A DNA stretch of 64,000 bases from Catenulispora sp. EB89 (GTDB lineage Bacteria; Actinomycetota; Actinomycetes; Streptomycetales; Catenulisporaceae). The stretch is taken from assembly GCF_041261445.1 (NCBI RefSeq), contig NZ_JBGCCU010000025.1, positions 1 to 64,000 of the forward strand. The letters run 5' to 3'. Of this stretch, positions 26,658 through 36,907 are shown one piece after another (position 1 is the stretch's first letter; every line of letters starts with the position of its first letter). Under the pieces are notes generated by a model that worked only from the letters and a program-made list of their open reading frames with translations, ran no database searches and had not been told where the DNA came from. Both the position numbers and the translations under genes were made by a program.

Positions 26658-27404
26658 TCAGCCCCCGGCCGGACTCGACTGCCCGCTCACGAAAGGCTTC
26701 ACCTCAAGCTCGCCCTTCTCGCACACCGGCGTCGGGTTGTCGAGCGTGATGTGCGCCCACGCGCTGTCGCCCGGCAGCTGTGCCTGCGCGTGCACCGTCG
26801 TCGGCTCGCACTGCCCGTTGTCGGGTTCGCCCGGGCCGGGGACGTTCGCCGAGTAGCGCATCTCGGCGTGGACGGAGGCGCCCGGGACGACGGTGATGGT
26901 GGTGGCCGGGACGGAGGTGTCCTTCACGATGTACGACGGCAGTGTGCGGTCGTTCGAGGCGAGCAGTGCGATGGCGGGGAAGCCGGAAACGGTGCAGCTG
27001 CGGGCCGAGGTGTTCTGCAGCGTGAGGTCGGCGGCGACGTGGCCGGCGCCCTGGCTGTCCGGGACCACGCGCCAGGTGCCCGACGGCATCTCGGCCGTGG
27101 TGCAGGCCGAGCTGGCGGCGTGGGTGGCCGGGGAGCTCGAAGCCGCCGTCGAGGTCGACGGTGCCGAGGCGGCCGAGCTCGACGCCGTGGAGCTGCCGCC
27201 GGCGGTGGTGGACGCGGAGGCCGGGCCGGAACCCCCTGCCGGGTTGGAGCCCGATCCCGTCGAGGACGTGGTCCCCGCCGAGTTCGTGGTCCCCACCGTG
27301 GGGCCGCCGCTGACGGCGCTCTTGGCGGAGGTGCTGGTGCATCCGGCCGTCAGGGCGACGGCTCCGAGCGCCCCCGCTGCGACCAGAACGGAAATACGGT
27401 TCAT
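26658..27404 (-). CDS. lipoprotein with DUF4232 domain
   Basis: 248-aa lipoprotein. The signal peptide ends in the lipobox LTAGC (Cys22). A Ser/Thr/Gly linker of about 80 residues is followed by a DUF4232 domain (about 103-245) with CTTAEM, LQNTSARSCTVSGFPAIAL and a C-terminal CEKGELEVKPFV. Three or four Cys in the domain probably form disulfides. The family is common on streptomycete surfaces and uncharacterised. ATG at 27404 with AAAGG 9 nt upstream. Confidence 0.88.
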   Translation of the reverse strand: MNRISVLVAAGALGAVALTAGCTSTSAKSAVSGGPTVGTTNSAGTTSSTGSGSNPAGGSGPASASTTAGGSSTASSSAASAPSTSTAASSSPATHAASSACTTAEMPSGTWRVVPDSQGAGHVAADLTLQNTSARSCTVSGFPAIALLASNDRTLPSYIVKDTSVPATTITVVPGASVHAEMRYSANVPGPGEPDNGQCEPTTVHAQAQLPGDSAWAHITLDNPTPVCEKGELEVKPFVSGQSSPAGG

Positions 27405-27549
27405 GGAACCCAACCTTTCCGGGTGACTACGGCAAGTAGACGCCGAGTAACCCGGCCAGGTTGCTACTAACCCGCGTCAACGGCTGGTCACCTCAACGGG
27501 ACGCCAGGGTTCTGCGAGGCATTGCCCCAGCGTCGCGTCGAGGCGGCGG

Positions 27550-29706
27550 CTAGTTCTTGGCGAGCGCGCGCTTGAGGAAGTCGACCTGCAGCAGCATCAG
27601 GTTCTCCGCGACGACTTCCTGCGGCGTCATGTGCGTCACCCCCGACAGCAGCAGCGTCTCGTGCGGACGCCCCGCGGCCAGCAGCGCCGAGGACAGCCGC
27701 AGCGTGTGCGCGACCACCACGTTGTCGTCGGCCAGGCCGTGGATCAGCATCAGCGGCCGGTGCTGCTCGGCCCAGCCGCTGGGCTCGGTGCCCACGACGA
27801 CCGAGTTGCGGCGGTAGACCTCCGGCTCGGCGTCCGGGTGGCCCAGGTAGCGCTCGGTGTAGCAGGTGTCGTACAGGTGCTGGTCGGTGACCGGGGCGCC
27901 GACCACGGCGGCGTGGAACACGTCGGGGCGGCGCAGGGCCGCCAGCGCCGACAGGTAGCCGCCGAAGGACCAGCCGCGGATCGCGACCCGGGTCAGGTCC
28001 AGGTCGGGGTTCTGCGCGGCCGCCGCCTGCACGGCGTCCACCTGGTCCTGCACCACCGGGCCCGCGAAGTCGCGGTAGACGGCGCGGTCCCACTCCGGCC
28101 CGCGGCCCGGCGTGCCGCGGCCGTCCACGACCAGCACCGCGAAGCCCTGGTCGGCCAGCCACTGCGAGGCCAGGTGCATGTTGTGCGAGGCCAGCGCGCG
28201 CTGCGCGTGCGGGCCGCCGTAGGGGTCCAGCAGGATCGGCAGCTTGGTACCAGGTACGTGGCCGGTCGGCAGGACCAGCACGCCGCGCAGCGATCGCTCG
28301 CCGAGCCGGACCATCGTCGCGTTCAGCTTCAGAGCGGGGGTCTCGGCGACGTTGCGGACCGTGCACAGGTCCTTCGCGTCGCCGTCCTCGTCCAGCCGCA
28401 CCACGCGGGCGGTGGAGCCGGGCTCGGAGAACGACACCGAGCTGATGACGGCCAGGTCCGCGCCGAACACCGCGGAGTGCACGCCGAACGACTCAGTGAG
28501 CTGACGCACCACGCCGTCCCGCGAGACCAGGAACACGTGCACCTCGGCCGGGTCCTCGGCGCTGGCGGTGAACTGCACGCCGTGCTCGCCGACCGCCAGC
28601 ACCGCGCGCACCTGGAGCTCCGGCGGGGTCAGCGGCTCGCCGTCGAGCAGGACGCGGTTCGCGCCCTCCCGGGCCGCGACGGTGACCAGCGCCGCCGTCG
28701 GCTCCTCGTCGCCGTCGTCGGCGCCGCTGATCCAGGACGGGACGCCGGAGACGATGTCCACCCAGCGCGGGTCCGACTCCTCGCCGTGCAGCGTCACCAT
28801 GCCGGTGTCCGGGTCGAGCAGCGCGTAGGTGATGCGCGTCTGCTCGCGGTTCATCAGGCCCAGCACCGGGTCGCCGCCTGCAGACCAGTGGACCGTGGTC
28901 AGGTACGGCGAGGAGTCCTCCCACGCCACGTCCACCCGCGAGCCGTCCAGGCCGAGCACCACGCCGGAGACCGTCGCGTTGTTCGTCCCGGCCGCCGGGT
29001 AGCGCACCGCCGCCGGCTCCTTGCCGGGGTTCGCGGGGTCGGAGATGAACCAGGTCTGGATCGGCGCCTCGTCGGCGCGCTCGGCGAACAGCCGGTCGCC
29101 CTCCGGGGCCCACCAGTAGCCGCGGAAGCGGTCCATCTCCTCGGCGGCGATGAACTCGGCCAGGCCGTAGGTGACGGTGTCCGTCTCCGGCTCGGCCAGC
29201 GCGCGGTCGCCGGCGCCGTCCAGGCCGATCACCCGCATCGCACCGCCGGCCACGTAGGCCACGTGCGTGCCGGCCGGGTTCGGCCGCGGGTCGGCCACGC
29301 CGGCCGGGGTCGGGAGTTCGCGCACGGCCCGCGCCGCGTCGGTCTCTGTGAGGTCGGCCACGAACAGCCGGCCGGACAGCGCGAACGCCGCGTGCGACAG
29401 ATCGGCGTCGACCGCGAAGCCGACGATGCCGGCCGCGCCCTGCCGCGAGCGCTCGCGGCGTGCCTTCTCCTCGTCGGTCAGCTCCTCGCCCGCGCCGCCG
29501 AGCAGCGCGACCGGATCGGCCACGAGCCGTTCCTCGCCGCTGGTCGGGTCCAGCACCCACAGGCAGGTCGCGGTGTCCGTGCCGTGCTTGCCGCGCAGGA
29601 ACGCGATCCGCGTGCCGTCCGGGGAGATGCTGAAGGCGCGCGGCACGCCGAGGGTGAAGCGCTGGGTCCGGGCCGAATGCCGGGGGAACGAGGGGGTGTC
29701 AGCCAT
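27550..29706 (-). CDS. S9 family prolyl oligopeptidase / dipeptidyl-peptidase IV-like
   Basis: 718-aa two-domain serine peptidase: an N-terminal beta-propeller (about 20-440, containing [16 protein letters not shown] with the paired Glu that binds the substrate N-terminus in DPP-IV enzymes) and a C-terminal alpha/beta hydrolase. Catalytic triad: Ser in [12 protein letters not shown] near 577, Asp in HGLADDNV near 656, His in SGVTHMTP near 689. No signal peptide, so cytoplasmic. The Glu pair suggests release of X-Pro dipeptides. Divergent from mshB with a 74-nt gap. Confidence 0.95.
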   Translation of the reverse strand: MADTPSFPRHSARTQRFTLGVPRAFSISPDGTRIAFLRGKHGTDTATCLWVLDPTSGEERLVADPVALLGGAGEELTDEEKARRERSRQGAAGIVGFAVDADLSHAAFALSGRLFVADLTETDAARAVRELPTPAGVADPRPNPAGTHVAYVAGGAMRVIGLDGAGDRALAEPETDTVTYGLAEFIAAEEMDRFRGYWWAPEGDRLFAERADEAPIQTWFISDPANPGKEPAAVRYPAAGTNNATVSGVVLGLDGSRVDVAWEDSSPYLTTVHWSAGGDPVLGLMNREQTRITYALLDPDTGMVTLHGEESDPRWVDIVSGVPSWISGADDGDEEPTAALVTVAAREGANRVLLDGEPLTPPELQVRAVLAVGEHGVQFTASAEDPAEVHVFLVSRDGVVRQLTESFGVHSAVFGADLAVISSVSFSEPGSTARVVRLDEDGDAKDLCTVRNVAETPALKLNATMVRLGERSLRGVLVLPTGHVPGTKLPILLDPYGGPHAQRALASHNMHLASQWLADQGFAVLVVDGRGTPGRGPEWDRAVYRDFAGPVVQDQVDAVQAAAAQNPDLDLTRVAIRGWSFGGYLSALAALRRPDVFHAAVVGAPVTDQHLYDTCYTERYLGHPDAEPEVYRRNSVVVGTEPSGWAEQHRPLMLIHGLADDNVVVAHTLRLSSALLAAGRPHETLLLSGVTHMTPQEVVAENLMLLQVDFLKRALAKN

Positions 29707-29768
29707 GCCGTCATGCTATTCGCCCCGGCGCCGCCGGGCTGTTCCCCGAGCGGCGGGGAAGGTATGCG

Positions 29769-29774
29769 TACCCT
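29769..29774 (+). promoter_or_regulatory. -10 box for leaderless mshB
   Basis: TACCCT ends 6 nt before the ATG at 29781. The same TACCCTTG arrangement precedes the M20 hydrolase at 59239. Confidence 0.5.
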
Positions 29775-29780
29775 TGCCCT

Positions 29781-30752
29781 ATGACCGCGAACACGACCGC
29801 GCAGCCGGCGGGCGCCACGCCCTCCCCGAGCCCCACGGCCGCCCGGCGTCTGCTGCTCGTCCACGCCCATCCGGACGACGAGGTGATCGGCACCGGCGCC
29901 ACCATGGCCGGCTACGCCGCCGAGGGCGTGCACGTCACGCTGGTCACCTGCACCGCCGGCGAGGAGGGCGAGATCCTGGTGCCGGAGCTGGAGCACCTGG
30001 CCGCCGACCGCGAGGACCGGCTGGCCGACGTGCGGGTGGTGGAGCTGGCGAACGCGATGACCGCGCTCGGCGTGGCCGACCACCGGTTCCTCGGCGGCGT
30101 GGGCCGCTACCGGGACTCCGGGATGATGGGGACGCCGGCCAACGACAAGCCGTACACGTTCTGGCACGCCGACCTCGACGAGGCCGCCGGACACCTGGTG
30201 AAGGTGGTCCGCGAGATCCGGCCGCAGGTCCTGGTCACCTACGACGAGAACGGCGGCTACGGCCACCCGGACCACATCCAGGCCCACCGCGTCGCGATGC
30301 GCGCCGCCGAGCTGGCCGCTGACCCGGACTTCGCCCCCGAGCTCGGCGCGGCCTGGGAGATCACGAAGATTTACTGGACCGCGCTGCCGAAGTCGTCCCT
30401 GGCCGAGGGGATCCGCCTGCTGAAGGAAGCCGGGGACACCAGCGGTTTCCTGGCCGTGGACTCGGTGGACGATCTGCCCTTCGGCACCGACGACGCGTTG
30501 GTGACCACCGGCATCGACGGCAGCGCCTACATGGAGAACAAGCGCGAGGGCATGCGCGCCTACCCCACGCAGATCTCGATGAAGGAGGGCTTCTTCGCGC
30601 TCTCCAACGCGATCGGCATGAACTTCATGGCCCACGAGTTCTACCAGCTGGTGAAGGGCGTCGCCGAGCGCTCCGACAGCGAGTTGGAGAAGGACCTGTT
30701 CGCCGGCCTCGGGATCGCGGACGGGGCCGCTGCCGGGGCCTCCCAGGACTGA
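29781..30752 (+). CDS. mshB: mycothiol biosynthesis GlcNAc-inositol deacetylase
   Basis: 323-aa zinc-dependent PIG-L deacetylase. It removes acetate from GlcNAc-Ins to give the GlcN-Ins that MshC loads with cysteine. Zinc ligands sit in [13 protein letters not shown] near residues 29-41 (His, Asp) and in [14 protein letters not shown] near 160 (His). The [17 protein letters not shown] substrate loop is typical of MshB rather than Mca. It is followed by the same membrane-protein gene seen after mshB in streptomycetes, which strengthens the assignment. Apparently leaderless. Confidence 0.93.
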   Translation: MTANTTAQPAGATPSPSPTAARRLLLVHAHPDDEVIGTGATMAGYAAEGVHVTLVTCTAGEEGEILVPELEHLAADREDRLADVRVVELANAMTALGVADHRFLGGVGRYRDSGMMGTPANDKPYTFWHADLDEAAGHLVKVVREIRPQVLVTYDENGGYGHPDHIQAHRVAMRAAELAADPDFAPELGAAWEITKIYWTALPKSSLAEGIRLLKEAGDTSGFLAVDSVDDLPFGTDDALVTTGIDGSAYMENKREGMRAYPTQISMKEGFFALSNAIGMNFMAHEFYQLVKGVAERSDSELEKDLFAGLGIADGAAAGASQD

Positions 30753-31324
30753 TGGACGTTTCGGGCGCAGCGGAGGTCGGCGTGTCGGTGGTCGTGGTGC
30801 TGGCCGGTCTGGTCGGCCTGATCGGGTTGGTCGGGGCCGCGTGGCTGGGCACGGAGTCCCCGCGCGGGCGCGCGCTGGTGCTCTCCGGGCTCGGCGGGGC
30901 CGGGGCCGTGGTCGGGCTGATCGGCGCGATGATCCAGGGCTACACGGTGCGCGTCGGTGGTTCCGGCCCGCGCCTGCTGGACGCCGGGGACCCGACCTCC
31001 GCGTCCCAGGGCGGCTCCGGCGGCTTCGCCTTCCCGCTCGGCTCGCTCATCGGCCTGGTGCTGCTCACCGCGCTGCTGGTGGTCGGCGGGGCGCTGCTGC
31101 GCGCCCCGCGCGCCGTCGGGATCCCGGTCGCCGGCTGGCTGCTGGTCGTCGCGGTGCTCATGTTCGGGGTCGGCAACAGCGGCACCGTGATCCTGGCGAA
31201 CACCTCCTCGGCGCAGATCTTCGTGTACGGCGGCCTTGTCATCGCCTTCGGCATCGCGGTGCTGGTGTACCAGTGGCAGCTGACCGACCGGCTCGCCGCG
31301 AAGGCCGCGGGTCGCTCGCGCTGA
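30752..31324 (+). CDS. membrane protein of the mshB operon (DUF6113-like)
   Basis: 190-aa integral membrane protein with about five hydrophobic spans (near 8-30, 42-64, 92-112, 122-140 and 150-172). Its ATG shares one base with the mshB TGA (TGATG), so translation is coupled. A membrane protein in this position is conserved in streptomycetes and unassigned. Nothing in the sequence indicates an enzymatic role. Confidence 0.8.
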   Translation: MDVSGAAEVGVSVVVVLAGLVGLIGLVGAAWLGTESPRGRALVLSGLGGAGAVVGLIGAMIQGYTVRVGGSGPRLLDAGDPTSASQGGSGGFAFPLGSLIGLVLLTALLVVGGALLRAPRAVGIPVAGWLLVVAVLMFGVGNSGTVILANTSSAQIFVYGGLVIAFGIAVLVYQWQLTDRLAAKAAGRSR

Positions 31325-31490
31325 GCCGCTGAGCGCGCTTCTTGTCGCAAAACCGTCAGATCCGGCTTTTCCGGGACCGGACTCGAGGCGGAATCCTCCT
31401 CGCTCGATCGAGTGAAGCCTCGCCGGATTCCGGCGGGTCAGCGCCGCACGGCCGTGGCAATGTCACCCGTACGCCCCTGTGACCACCGCT

Positions 31491-31508
31491 GATCACAGTA
31501 CTGTGATC
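31491..31508. promoter_or_regulatory. 18-bp perfect palindrome GATCACAGTACTGTGATC
   Basis: Exact dyad about 100 nt upstream of the VanW-family gene in a 286-nt gap (31325-31610). The two half sites contain TGTGATC / GATCACA. Likely a regulator's operator; the regulator is unknown. Confidence 0.55.
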
Positions 31509-31610
31509 GGAGCAACACTCTCGGTGGCCGGTGGCGCGCTGCTAGATGGCACAGCTAGTAGGCCCTGCCCGATGGCCCTGCGCGACCGACCTTGACAGAG
31601 GCGACCGATT

Positions 31611-34600
31611 TTGAACGACGAGTTTCCCCGACGCCAGGCAGACGACGTTGATCCGGACCGGCAGCCCGACTTCGGGTTCGGCGGCGCGCCGCTGTTCCGC
31701 GACGAGGTCCCGCCGCCGCCGGCCGAGCCCGCGTTCGGGACCGAGCCCGCGTTCCGGCCCGAGCCCGCGTTCGGGGCCGGCCCGGCCTCGGTCCCCGGTC
31801 CCGGTGCGACCGGGTTCCACGACGCCTCGCTGTTCCGCGACGGCGCCGAGCCGGCCGCCGAGCAGGCGCGCGGTCTCGACTACGGCGGCGGTGGCGACTA
31901 CGGCACCGGGATCATGGCCGGTTTCGGCGGCGGTGCCGACACGCTGAGCAGTTCCGGCGGTTTCCCGGCGCAGCGCTTCGCGGGCCCCGGCGACGCGGCC
32001 GACACGGCCGGCCCGGGGGCGTTCTCGCACGCCGGCCCGAACGCCTTCAGCGGCGGTGCGGCGGCGAGCGGTGGCGCGGCTCCCGGCGGCGCCGGCGGCG
32101 GGGAACCGGAGTGGGGCCCGAGCGAGGGCCCGCTGCGCGTGGTGCCCGCCGACCAGGCCAGCGCGCTGCTGCGCATCAAGCTGCCGGACGCCCCGCCGGT
32201 CCCGTCGACCACGCTGCGCGGCGACGCCGCGATCGAGGAGGTCGTCGAGGCCTCGCAGATGCTGCACCGGGTGAGCCCGGCCAAGGCGACCGCGCTGCCC
32301 GGCGACGTGCTGGCGCTCACCACCGCGACGATGGTGGTGCCGATGCCGGGTGCCGCGTTCGGCGGGGTGCGGGCCGTGCCGCGCTCGGCGCGGCTCACCG
32401 CGTCGGTGCCGCCGGACCTGGCCAGCCGGGCCGAGGCGGACCTGCTGTCGGACACCGTCGAGCAGTTCTTCGGGGACTTCGACGCCATCGGGCGCGAGTT
32501 GGAAGCGCAGCGTGCGAGCGGCGCTCAGGCGGCTGCGGCCGCGGCGGCGGCGGCCGTACAGCCTCCGGCCTCGATCGTGCCCGCGCAGGGCGGGGGAGCG
32601 GCCGGAGCCGCGGCGTCGCAGTCCGCGCCGCTGCCGGGCCAGTACGCCCCCAGCGGGCCGCCCGCGGGCCGCTACGGCGTGCCGACGCAGTTCCCCGGCT
32701 ACGACGCGGCGCGCCGCAGCCCGGTCGGTATGCGCTATCTCGGCGGCATCTTCCACGACTCGTCCGGCGAGTCCTCGTTCTACGACCCGTCGACCGAGTC
32801 GCTGGTCCCGATGGGCGCCGCGGCCATCTCGGCGTCGGACTTCCGGCGGACCGCGCCGGCGGTCACCCGGCCGGTCCCGCCGCCGCGCACCGGCCCGCAG
32901 CCGCCCCGGCCGCCCGCGCCGGTGTCCGCGCCGCGTGCGGCCGGGGCGGCTGCGGCTGCCTCGGCGCCTGCGGCGCAGGCCGCGTCGACAGCACCCGCGC
33001 CGCGAAGCGCTTCCGCGCCGCCGCGCACCGGCACCGTGCCCGGTCCGACGCGCGGCGGCCACACCGGCTACACCCAGTACGCCGACGGCGCCGACGACAC
33101 CAAGGTGCTGTCGAAGGAGCACTGGTCCGACCACCACCCGGACCACCACCGCTCCCGGCGTGCCCGGCGCCGTGGCCGGGTGGCGCTGGTGTCCGCGCTG
33201 TCCGTGACCCTCGCGTGCGGCGTGCTGTACGGCGCTGCGCTCGCCTTCGAGGGCCAGGTGCCCAAGGGCACGGTCGTGGACGGCGTCGCCATCGGCGGCA
33301 TGACCCGCACCGCCGCTGAGGCCAAGCTCTCCGCGGCTCTCGGCCCGACGCTGAACGCACCGCTGCGCCTGACCGCCGACGGCACCACGTTCCAGCTCGC
33401 GCCGGACCAGTCCGGGCTGCACATCGACTACGCCGGCACGGTCGCCGCCGCCGCCTCGGGCCGCACCGACCCGACGGTCGCCATCCCGGCGCTCGCCGGC
33501 AGCGGCCGCGAGGTCCCCTTACAGGTGAGCGTCGACCGCAGCGCGCTGAAGACCGCGCTGACCAATCTCACGGCCGGCTTCGACAAGCCGATGGTGGACG
33601 GCAGCGTGGTCTTCCCCGGCGGCGTCCCGACGCCGATCGCCCCGCGTCCGGGCCGGCAGATCGACGTCGACGCGGCGGTCGACGCGGTGGTCTCAGCCTT
33701 CGACAACGGTGTGTCCTCGGTGCACCTGGCAGCCCTGGCGCGTGAGCGGTCCGGAGGCGGGACGCCCGCGGTTCCGCTGCCGACTGCTCCGGCGGCATAT
33801 GCGATGGTGCCTGCGAAGACTGCGTTTTCGCCGACGCACCACACCGCCACGTCGCGGGTGAAGCAGTCCCCTGCTACTCCTTCCTCGCCCTCGTCCACGC
33901 CCTCCGCGCCGGTTTCCCCGAGTGCGACCGACGGAACGCCGACAGGTACGGCGCCGGTCGTCCCGATCCCCACGGCACCGATCCCCGCGGCACCGGCCCC
34001 GGCGACCCCGGCCCCGGCCACCGCCCCGGACGCGGCGCCCTTCACCGGCTTCCCCGCCCCGCCGGTCGCCCTGGCCGTCCACGACGTCCAGCCGACCGTC
34101 ACCCCGGCCGCCGTCGCGCAGGCCATGCAGGACTTCGCGCGCCCCGCGATGTCCGGCTCGGTGGTGCTGGTCACCGGCAGCGTCCACACCGTCCTGAAGC
34201 CCGCGATCCTGGGCCGCCACCTGGCGATCGAGCCGGACGGCCACGGCGGCCTGACCCCGAAGCTCGACGGCGCCGGCATCCGGGCCGAGCTCGACCACGA
34301 CGCGCTGGCCAAGCTGGAGCAGGCGCCGACCGACGCCTCGTTCACCGTCTCCGGCGGGCAGCCGGTCCTGGTCCCGGGCAAGAACGGCGTCGGCTACGCC
34401 CCCGAGGCGATCCAGAACGCGATCCTGCCGGTGCTGACGAAGGCCTCGTCGTCGCAGCGTATTGCGACCGTGCCGATCGGCCCGCTGCCGCCGGCCCTGA
34501 CCACCGAGGCCGCGCAGGCGCTCGGCGTGCGCGACGTGATGGGCCTGTACACCGCGCCGTTCAGCGCCACCACGCAGCGCACGGCGAACGTCAAGCGCGC

Positions 34601-35444
34601 CGCCGACCTGGTGCGCGGCCAGATTCTGCAGCCGGGCCAGGTGTTCAGCCTGAACCAGATCCTCGGCGCGCGCACGGCGACGAACGGCTTCCTCCCCGCC
34701 GCCCAGTCCGGAACCTCCGCCTCCTCCGCCTCGGCGCAGGATGCCGGCGCGGGCTCCTCGCTGGTCGCCACTGCGCTGTACAACGCCGAATATCTGGCCG
34801 GGCTCAAGGATGTGGAGCACCACCCGCACGCGACCGTGACCGACCACTTCCCGCCCGGGATGGAGGCCGCGGTGGTGTACCCGGACGTGGATCTGAAGTT
34901 CCAGAACGATTCCAGCGCTCCTGTCTACCTCTGGACGAGCTCCACGGAGAACGCGGTGACCGTCGCAGTACTCGGACAGAAGGCGTACGACTCGGTCCAG
35001 ACCGAGACCTCGCCGCACTACGCGCTGGTGCAGCCGAAGACCACGTACTCCTTGGCAGAGTCCTGCGTCGCCAGTGACGGCGTCCCGGGGTTCCAGGTCG
35101 ACGTCACCCGCACCCTCACCAAGAACGGCCAGGACCCGATCCGCCAGGTGTTCCACAGCTCCTACGCCGCGCAGGACAAGGTGATCTGCGGCGCGCCCGG
35201 CAGCAGCGGCTCCTCGACGACGAACGGCGCCACGGTCGGCACCCCCACCGGAACGCCGACCGGCGGCGCCGCGTCCCCGCAGTCCTCCGCCCCCGCGACG
35301 CAGGGCGCCACCTCCAGCAGCCCGAACGCCCCCAGCCCGACCGGCGGCGCGGCGTCCGGGACGCCGACCGAAACCCCACCTTCGAGCGGTTCGGACGGCT
35401 CGCTCCTGGGCGGCCTGCTGGGGGCGCCGTCGTCGCGGCACTGA
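31611..35444 (+). CDS. very large VanW-family wall-associated membrane protein
   Basis: 1277-aa protein from a TTG (GAGG nine nt upstream). The N-terminal 500 residues are cytoplasmic, Pro/Ala/Gly-rich and low complexity with PAFGxE(P) repeats. A single TM spans about 521-545. Two putative peptidoglycan-binding-4-like modules follow (GTVVDGVAIGGMTRTAAEAKL near 552 and a second near 820-950), separated by a Pro/Thr linker. The VanW domain is near 965-1110 (YTAPFSATTQRTANVKRAADLVRG, QPGQVFSLN, NAEYLAGLK). The C-terminus is Thr/Ser/Gly-rich. VanW proteins accompany glycopeptide-resistance and wall genes; activity is unknown. Confidence 0.88.
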   Translation: MNDEFPRRQADDVDPDRQPDFGFGGAPLFRDEVPPPPAEPAFGTEPAFRPEPAFGAGPASVPGPGATGFHDASLFRDGAEPAAEQARGLDYGGGGDYGTGIMAGFGGGADTLSSSGGFPAQRFAGPGDAADTAGPGAFSHAGPNAFSGGAAASGGAAPGGAGGGEPEWGPSEGPLRVVPADQASALLRIKLPDAPPVPSTTLRGDAAIEEVVEASQMLHRVSPAKATALPGDVLALTTATMVVPMPGAAFGGVRAVPRSARLTASVPPDLASRAEADLLSDTVEQFFGDFDAIGRELEAQRASGAQAAAAAAAAAVQPPASIVPAQGGGAAGAAASQSAPLPGQYAPSGPPAGRYGVPTQFPGYDAARRSPVGMRYLGGIFHDSSGESSFYDPSTESLVPMGAAAISASDFRRTAPAVTRPVPPPRTGPQPPRPPAPVSAPRAAGAAAAASAPAAQAASTAPAPRSASAPPRTGTVPGPTRGGHTGYTQYADGADDTKVLSKEHWSDHHPDHHRSRRARRRGRVALVSALSVTLACGVLYGAALAFEGQVPKGTVVDGVAIGGMTRTAAEAKLSAALGPTLNAPLRLTADGTTFQLAPDQSGLHIDYAGTVAAAASGRTDPTVAIPALAGSGREVPLQVSVDRSALKTALTNLTAGFDKPMVDGSVVFPGGVPTPIAPRPGRQIDVDAAVDAVVSAFDNGVSSVHLAALARERSGGGTPAVPLPTAPAAYAMVPAKTAFSPTHHTATSRVKQSPATPSSPSSTPSAPVSPSATDGTPTGTAPVVPIPTAPIPAAPAPATPAPATAPDAAPFTGFPAPPVALAVHDVQPTVTPAAVAQAMQDFARPAMSGSVVLVTGSVHTVLKPAILGRHLAIEPDGHGGLTPKLDGAGIRAELDHDALAKLEQAPTDASFTVSGGQPVLVPGKNGVGYAPEAIQNAILPVLTKASSSQRIATVPIGPLPPALTTEAAQALGVRDVMGLYTAPFSATTQRTANVKRAADLVRGQILQPGQVFSLNQILGARTATNGFLPAAQSGTSASSASAQDAGAGSSLVATALYNAEYLAGLKDVEHHPHATVTDHFPPGMEAAVVYPDVDLKFQNDSSAPVYLWTSSTENAVTVAVLGQKAYDSVQTETSPHYALVQPKTTYSLAESCVASDGVPGFQVDVTRTLTKNGQDPIRQVFHSSYAAQDKVICGAPGSSGSSTTNGATVGTPTGTPTGGAASPQSSAPATQGATSSSPNAPSPTGGAASGTPTETPPSSGSDGSLLGGLLGAPSSRH

Positions 35445-35484
35445 CGGTATGTGGCGATGTGGCGCGCAGTTCTACTGAGGTTTC

Positions 35485-36390
35485 TCAATTCTTTGCGATC
35501 ACATCGACGCAGCAGGCGACGAAGTCCTGGACCGCCGGATCGGCGTCCTCGCCGACCCGCCACGCGACCGCGACCGTGCTCGCGCTGATCCCGTCGACGG
35601 GCCGGAACACCAGGCCCGGCCGCTGGTAGAAGCGCGACACCGACTCCGGGGCGAGGGCCACGCCGTCGCCGTTGCCGATCGCGGCGAGCCATTCGTCGGG
35701 CTGGGTCACGACCGCGCCGATCCGGACCGGCGTGCCTCCGGGGCCCGTGACGTCGTCGCCGCCGAGCCAGTACTCGCGCCAGGCGCCAGTGCGTGCCGGC
35801 GCCGCGACGAACGCCTCGTCGCGCAGGTCGGCCGCGGCGATCCGGTCGCGTCCGGCCAGCCGGTGGCCGGCGGACAGGACCACGCAGCGCGGTTCGCTGA
35901 ACAGCTCCCTGATACGCAGACCCGCGGTGTCCGGCACCGGAAGCCGCAGGATCGCGGCCTGCACCAGACCCTCGGCCAGTGCCGCGCTCGGATCGCCCCA
36001 GTCCGCCTGCCGCATGCGGATCTTCCATCCGGGACGCCGGCGGGCGAACTCGGCGACGATCTCCGGGGTGGCCTCGTTCGCCGCCGCTGCGAGGAAACCT
36101 ATATGCAGTGTTTTCTCTGACATGCGAGCGGCTGCTTGGGTCTTGCGCATTGCAATATCCCACTCACTCAGCAGAGTTGGGACACGGGCCGCGAGCGCGC
36201 GCCCCGCCGCCGTGAGGGTCATTCCGGTGCGGGAGCGGACGAACAGTTTCACGTCCAGCTGCGCCTCCAGCTGCCGGATCTGCTTCGTCAGCGCAGGTTG
36301 GGACACGTACAGCCGCTGCGCGGCACGGGTCAGCGTGCCCTCCTCGGCGACGGCCGCGAAATAGCGCAGCAGCCGGGTGTCCACATCCAT
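35485..36390 (-). CDS. LysR-family transcriptional regulator
   Basis: 301-aa regulator with an N-terminal winged helix (LLRYFAAVAEEGTLTRAAQRLYVSQPALTKQIRQLEAQL, residues about 7-45) and a periplasmic-binding-like effector domain from about 95. Divergently placed with a 61-nt gap from a DoxX-like membrane gene, the usual geometry for a LysR protein and its target. Confidence 0.95.
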   Translation of the reverse strand: MDVDTRLLRYFAAVAEEGTLTRAAQRLYVSQPALTKQIRQLEAQLDVKLFVRSRTGMTLTAAGRALAARVPTLLSEWDIAMRKTQAAARMSEKTLHIGFLAAAANEATPEIVAEFARRRPGWKIRMRQADWGDPSAALAEGLVQAAILRLPVPDTAGLRIRELFSEPRCVVLSAGHRLAGRDRIAAADLRDEAFVAAPARTGAWREYWLGGDDVTGPGGTPVRIGAVVTQPDEWLAAIGNGDGVALAPESVSRFYQRPGLVFRPVDGISASTVAVAWRVGEDADPAVQDFVACCVDVIAKN

Positions 36391-36451
36391 GCCACCAGGT
36401 TATAGAAGCAGGTATTGGCGCCGCATCCGGTGTCCTGTCGAGGCTGGAGGC

Positions 36452-36802
36452 ATGACCATCGTGTATGTCCTCGTCCTCGCCCTGACCATCTTCGCCAACG
36501 CCTTCGAGGGGGTCGCGGGCCTGGTCGGGGCCGCTTTCATGAAGCAGAACGCCGAGCAGGTCGGCGTGCCGTTCTCCTGGCTCCCGATCCTCGGCCTGCT
36601 CAAGGGGGCCGGCGCCGTCGGCCTGCTGTTCGGCCTGGTCGGAGTGCGTGCGCTCGGGATCGCCGCGGCGATCGGGCTGGTGCTGTTCTTCGTCGGGGCG
36701 CTCATCGCGCACGTCCGTGCCCGGGTCTTCCACAACATCGCCTTCCCCGCCGCGTTCGAGGCGTTCGCGATTGCGTCGCTGGTGCTGCTGATCACCCACT
36801 GA
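36452..36802 (+). CDS. DoxX-like small membrane protein
   Basis: 116-aa protein with four hydrophobic spans and the DoxX-like core GVPFSWLPILGLLKGAGAVGLL. ATG at 36452 is chosen because the membrane protein begins there; a GAGG lies 8 nt upstream. Presumed target of the divergent LysR regulator. Function unassigned (DoxX-like proteins may act in redox or quinone reactions). Confidence 0.8.
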   Translation: MTIVYVLVLALTIFANAFEGVAGLVGAAFMKQNAEQVGVPFSWLPILGLLKGAGAVGLLFGLVGVRALGIAAAIGLVLFFVGALIAHVRARVFHNIAFPAAFEAFAIASLVLLITH

Positions 36803-36872
36803 AACGACCGGACTGTAACGGTTGACATGGGCCGAACATCGGACGGAGGTGACCAGTCGCCCGACGGTGCCG

Positions 36873-36901
36873 TTGTCAACATAAATGAGGGCTCTTAGGA
36901 T
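36873..36901 (+). promoter_or_regulatory. sigma-70-type promoter, consensus spacing
   Basis: TTGTCA (36873-36878) and TAGGAT (36896-36901) with a 17-nt spacer. Start of transcription would fall at the ATG at 36908, giving a leaderless message. A second TTGACA at 36822 has no matching -10. Confidence 0.65.
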
Positions 36902-36907
36902 CCGGCT

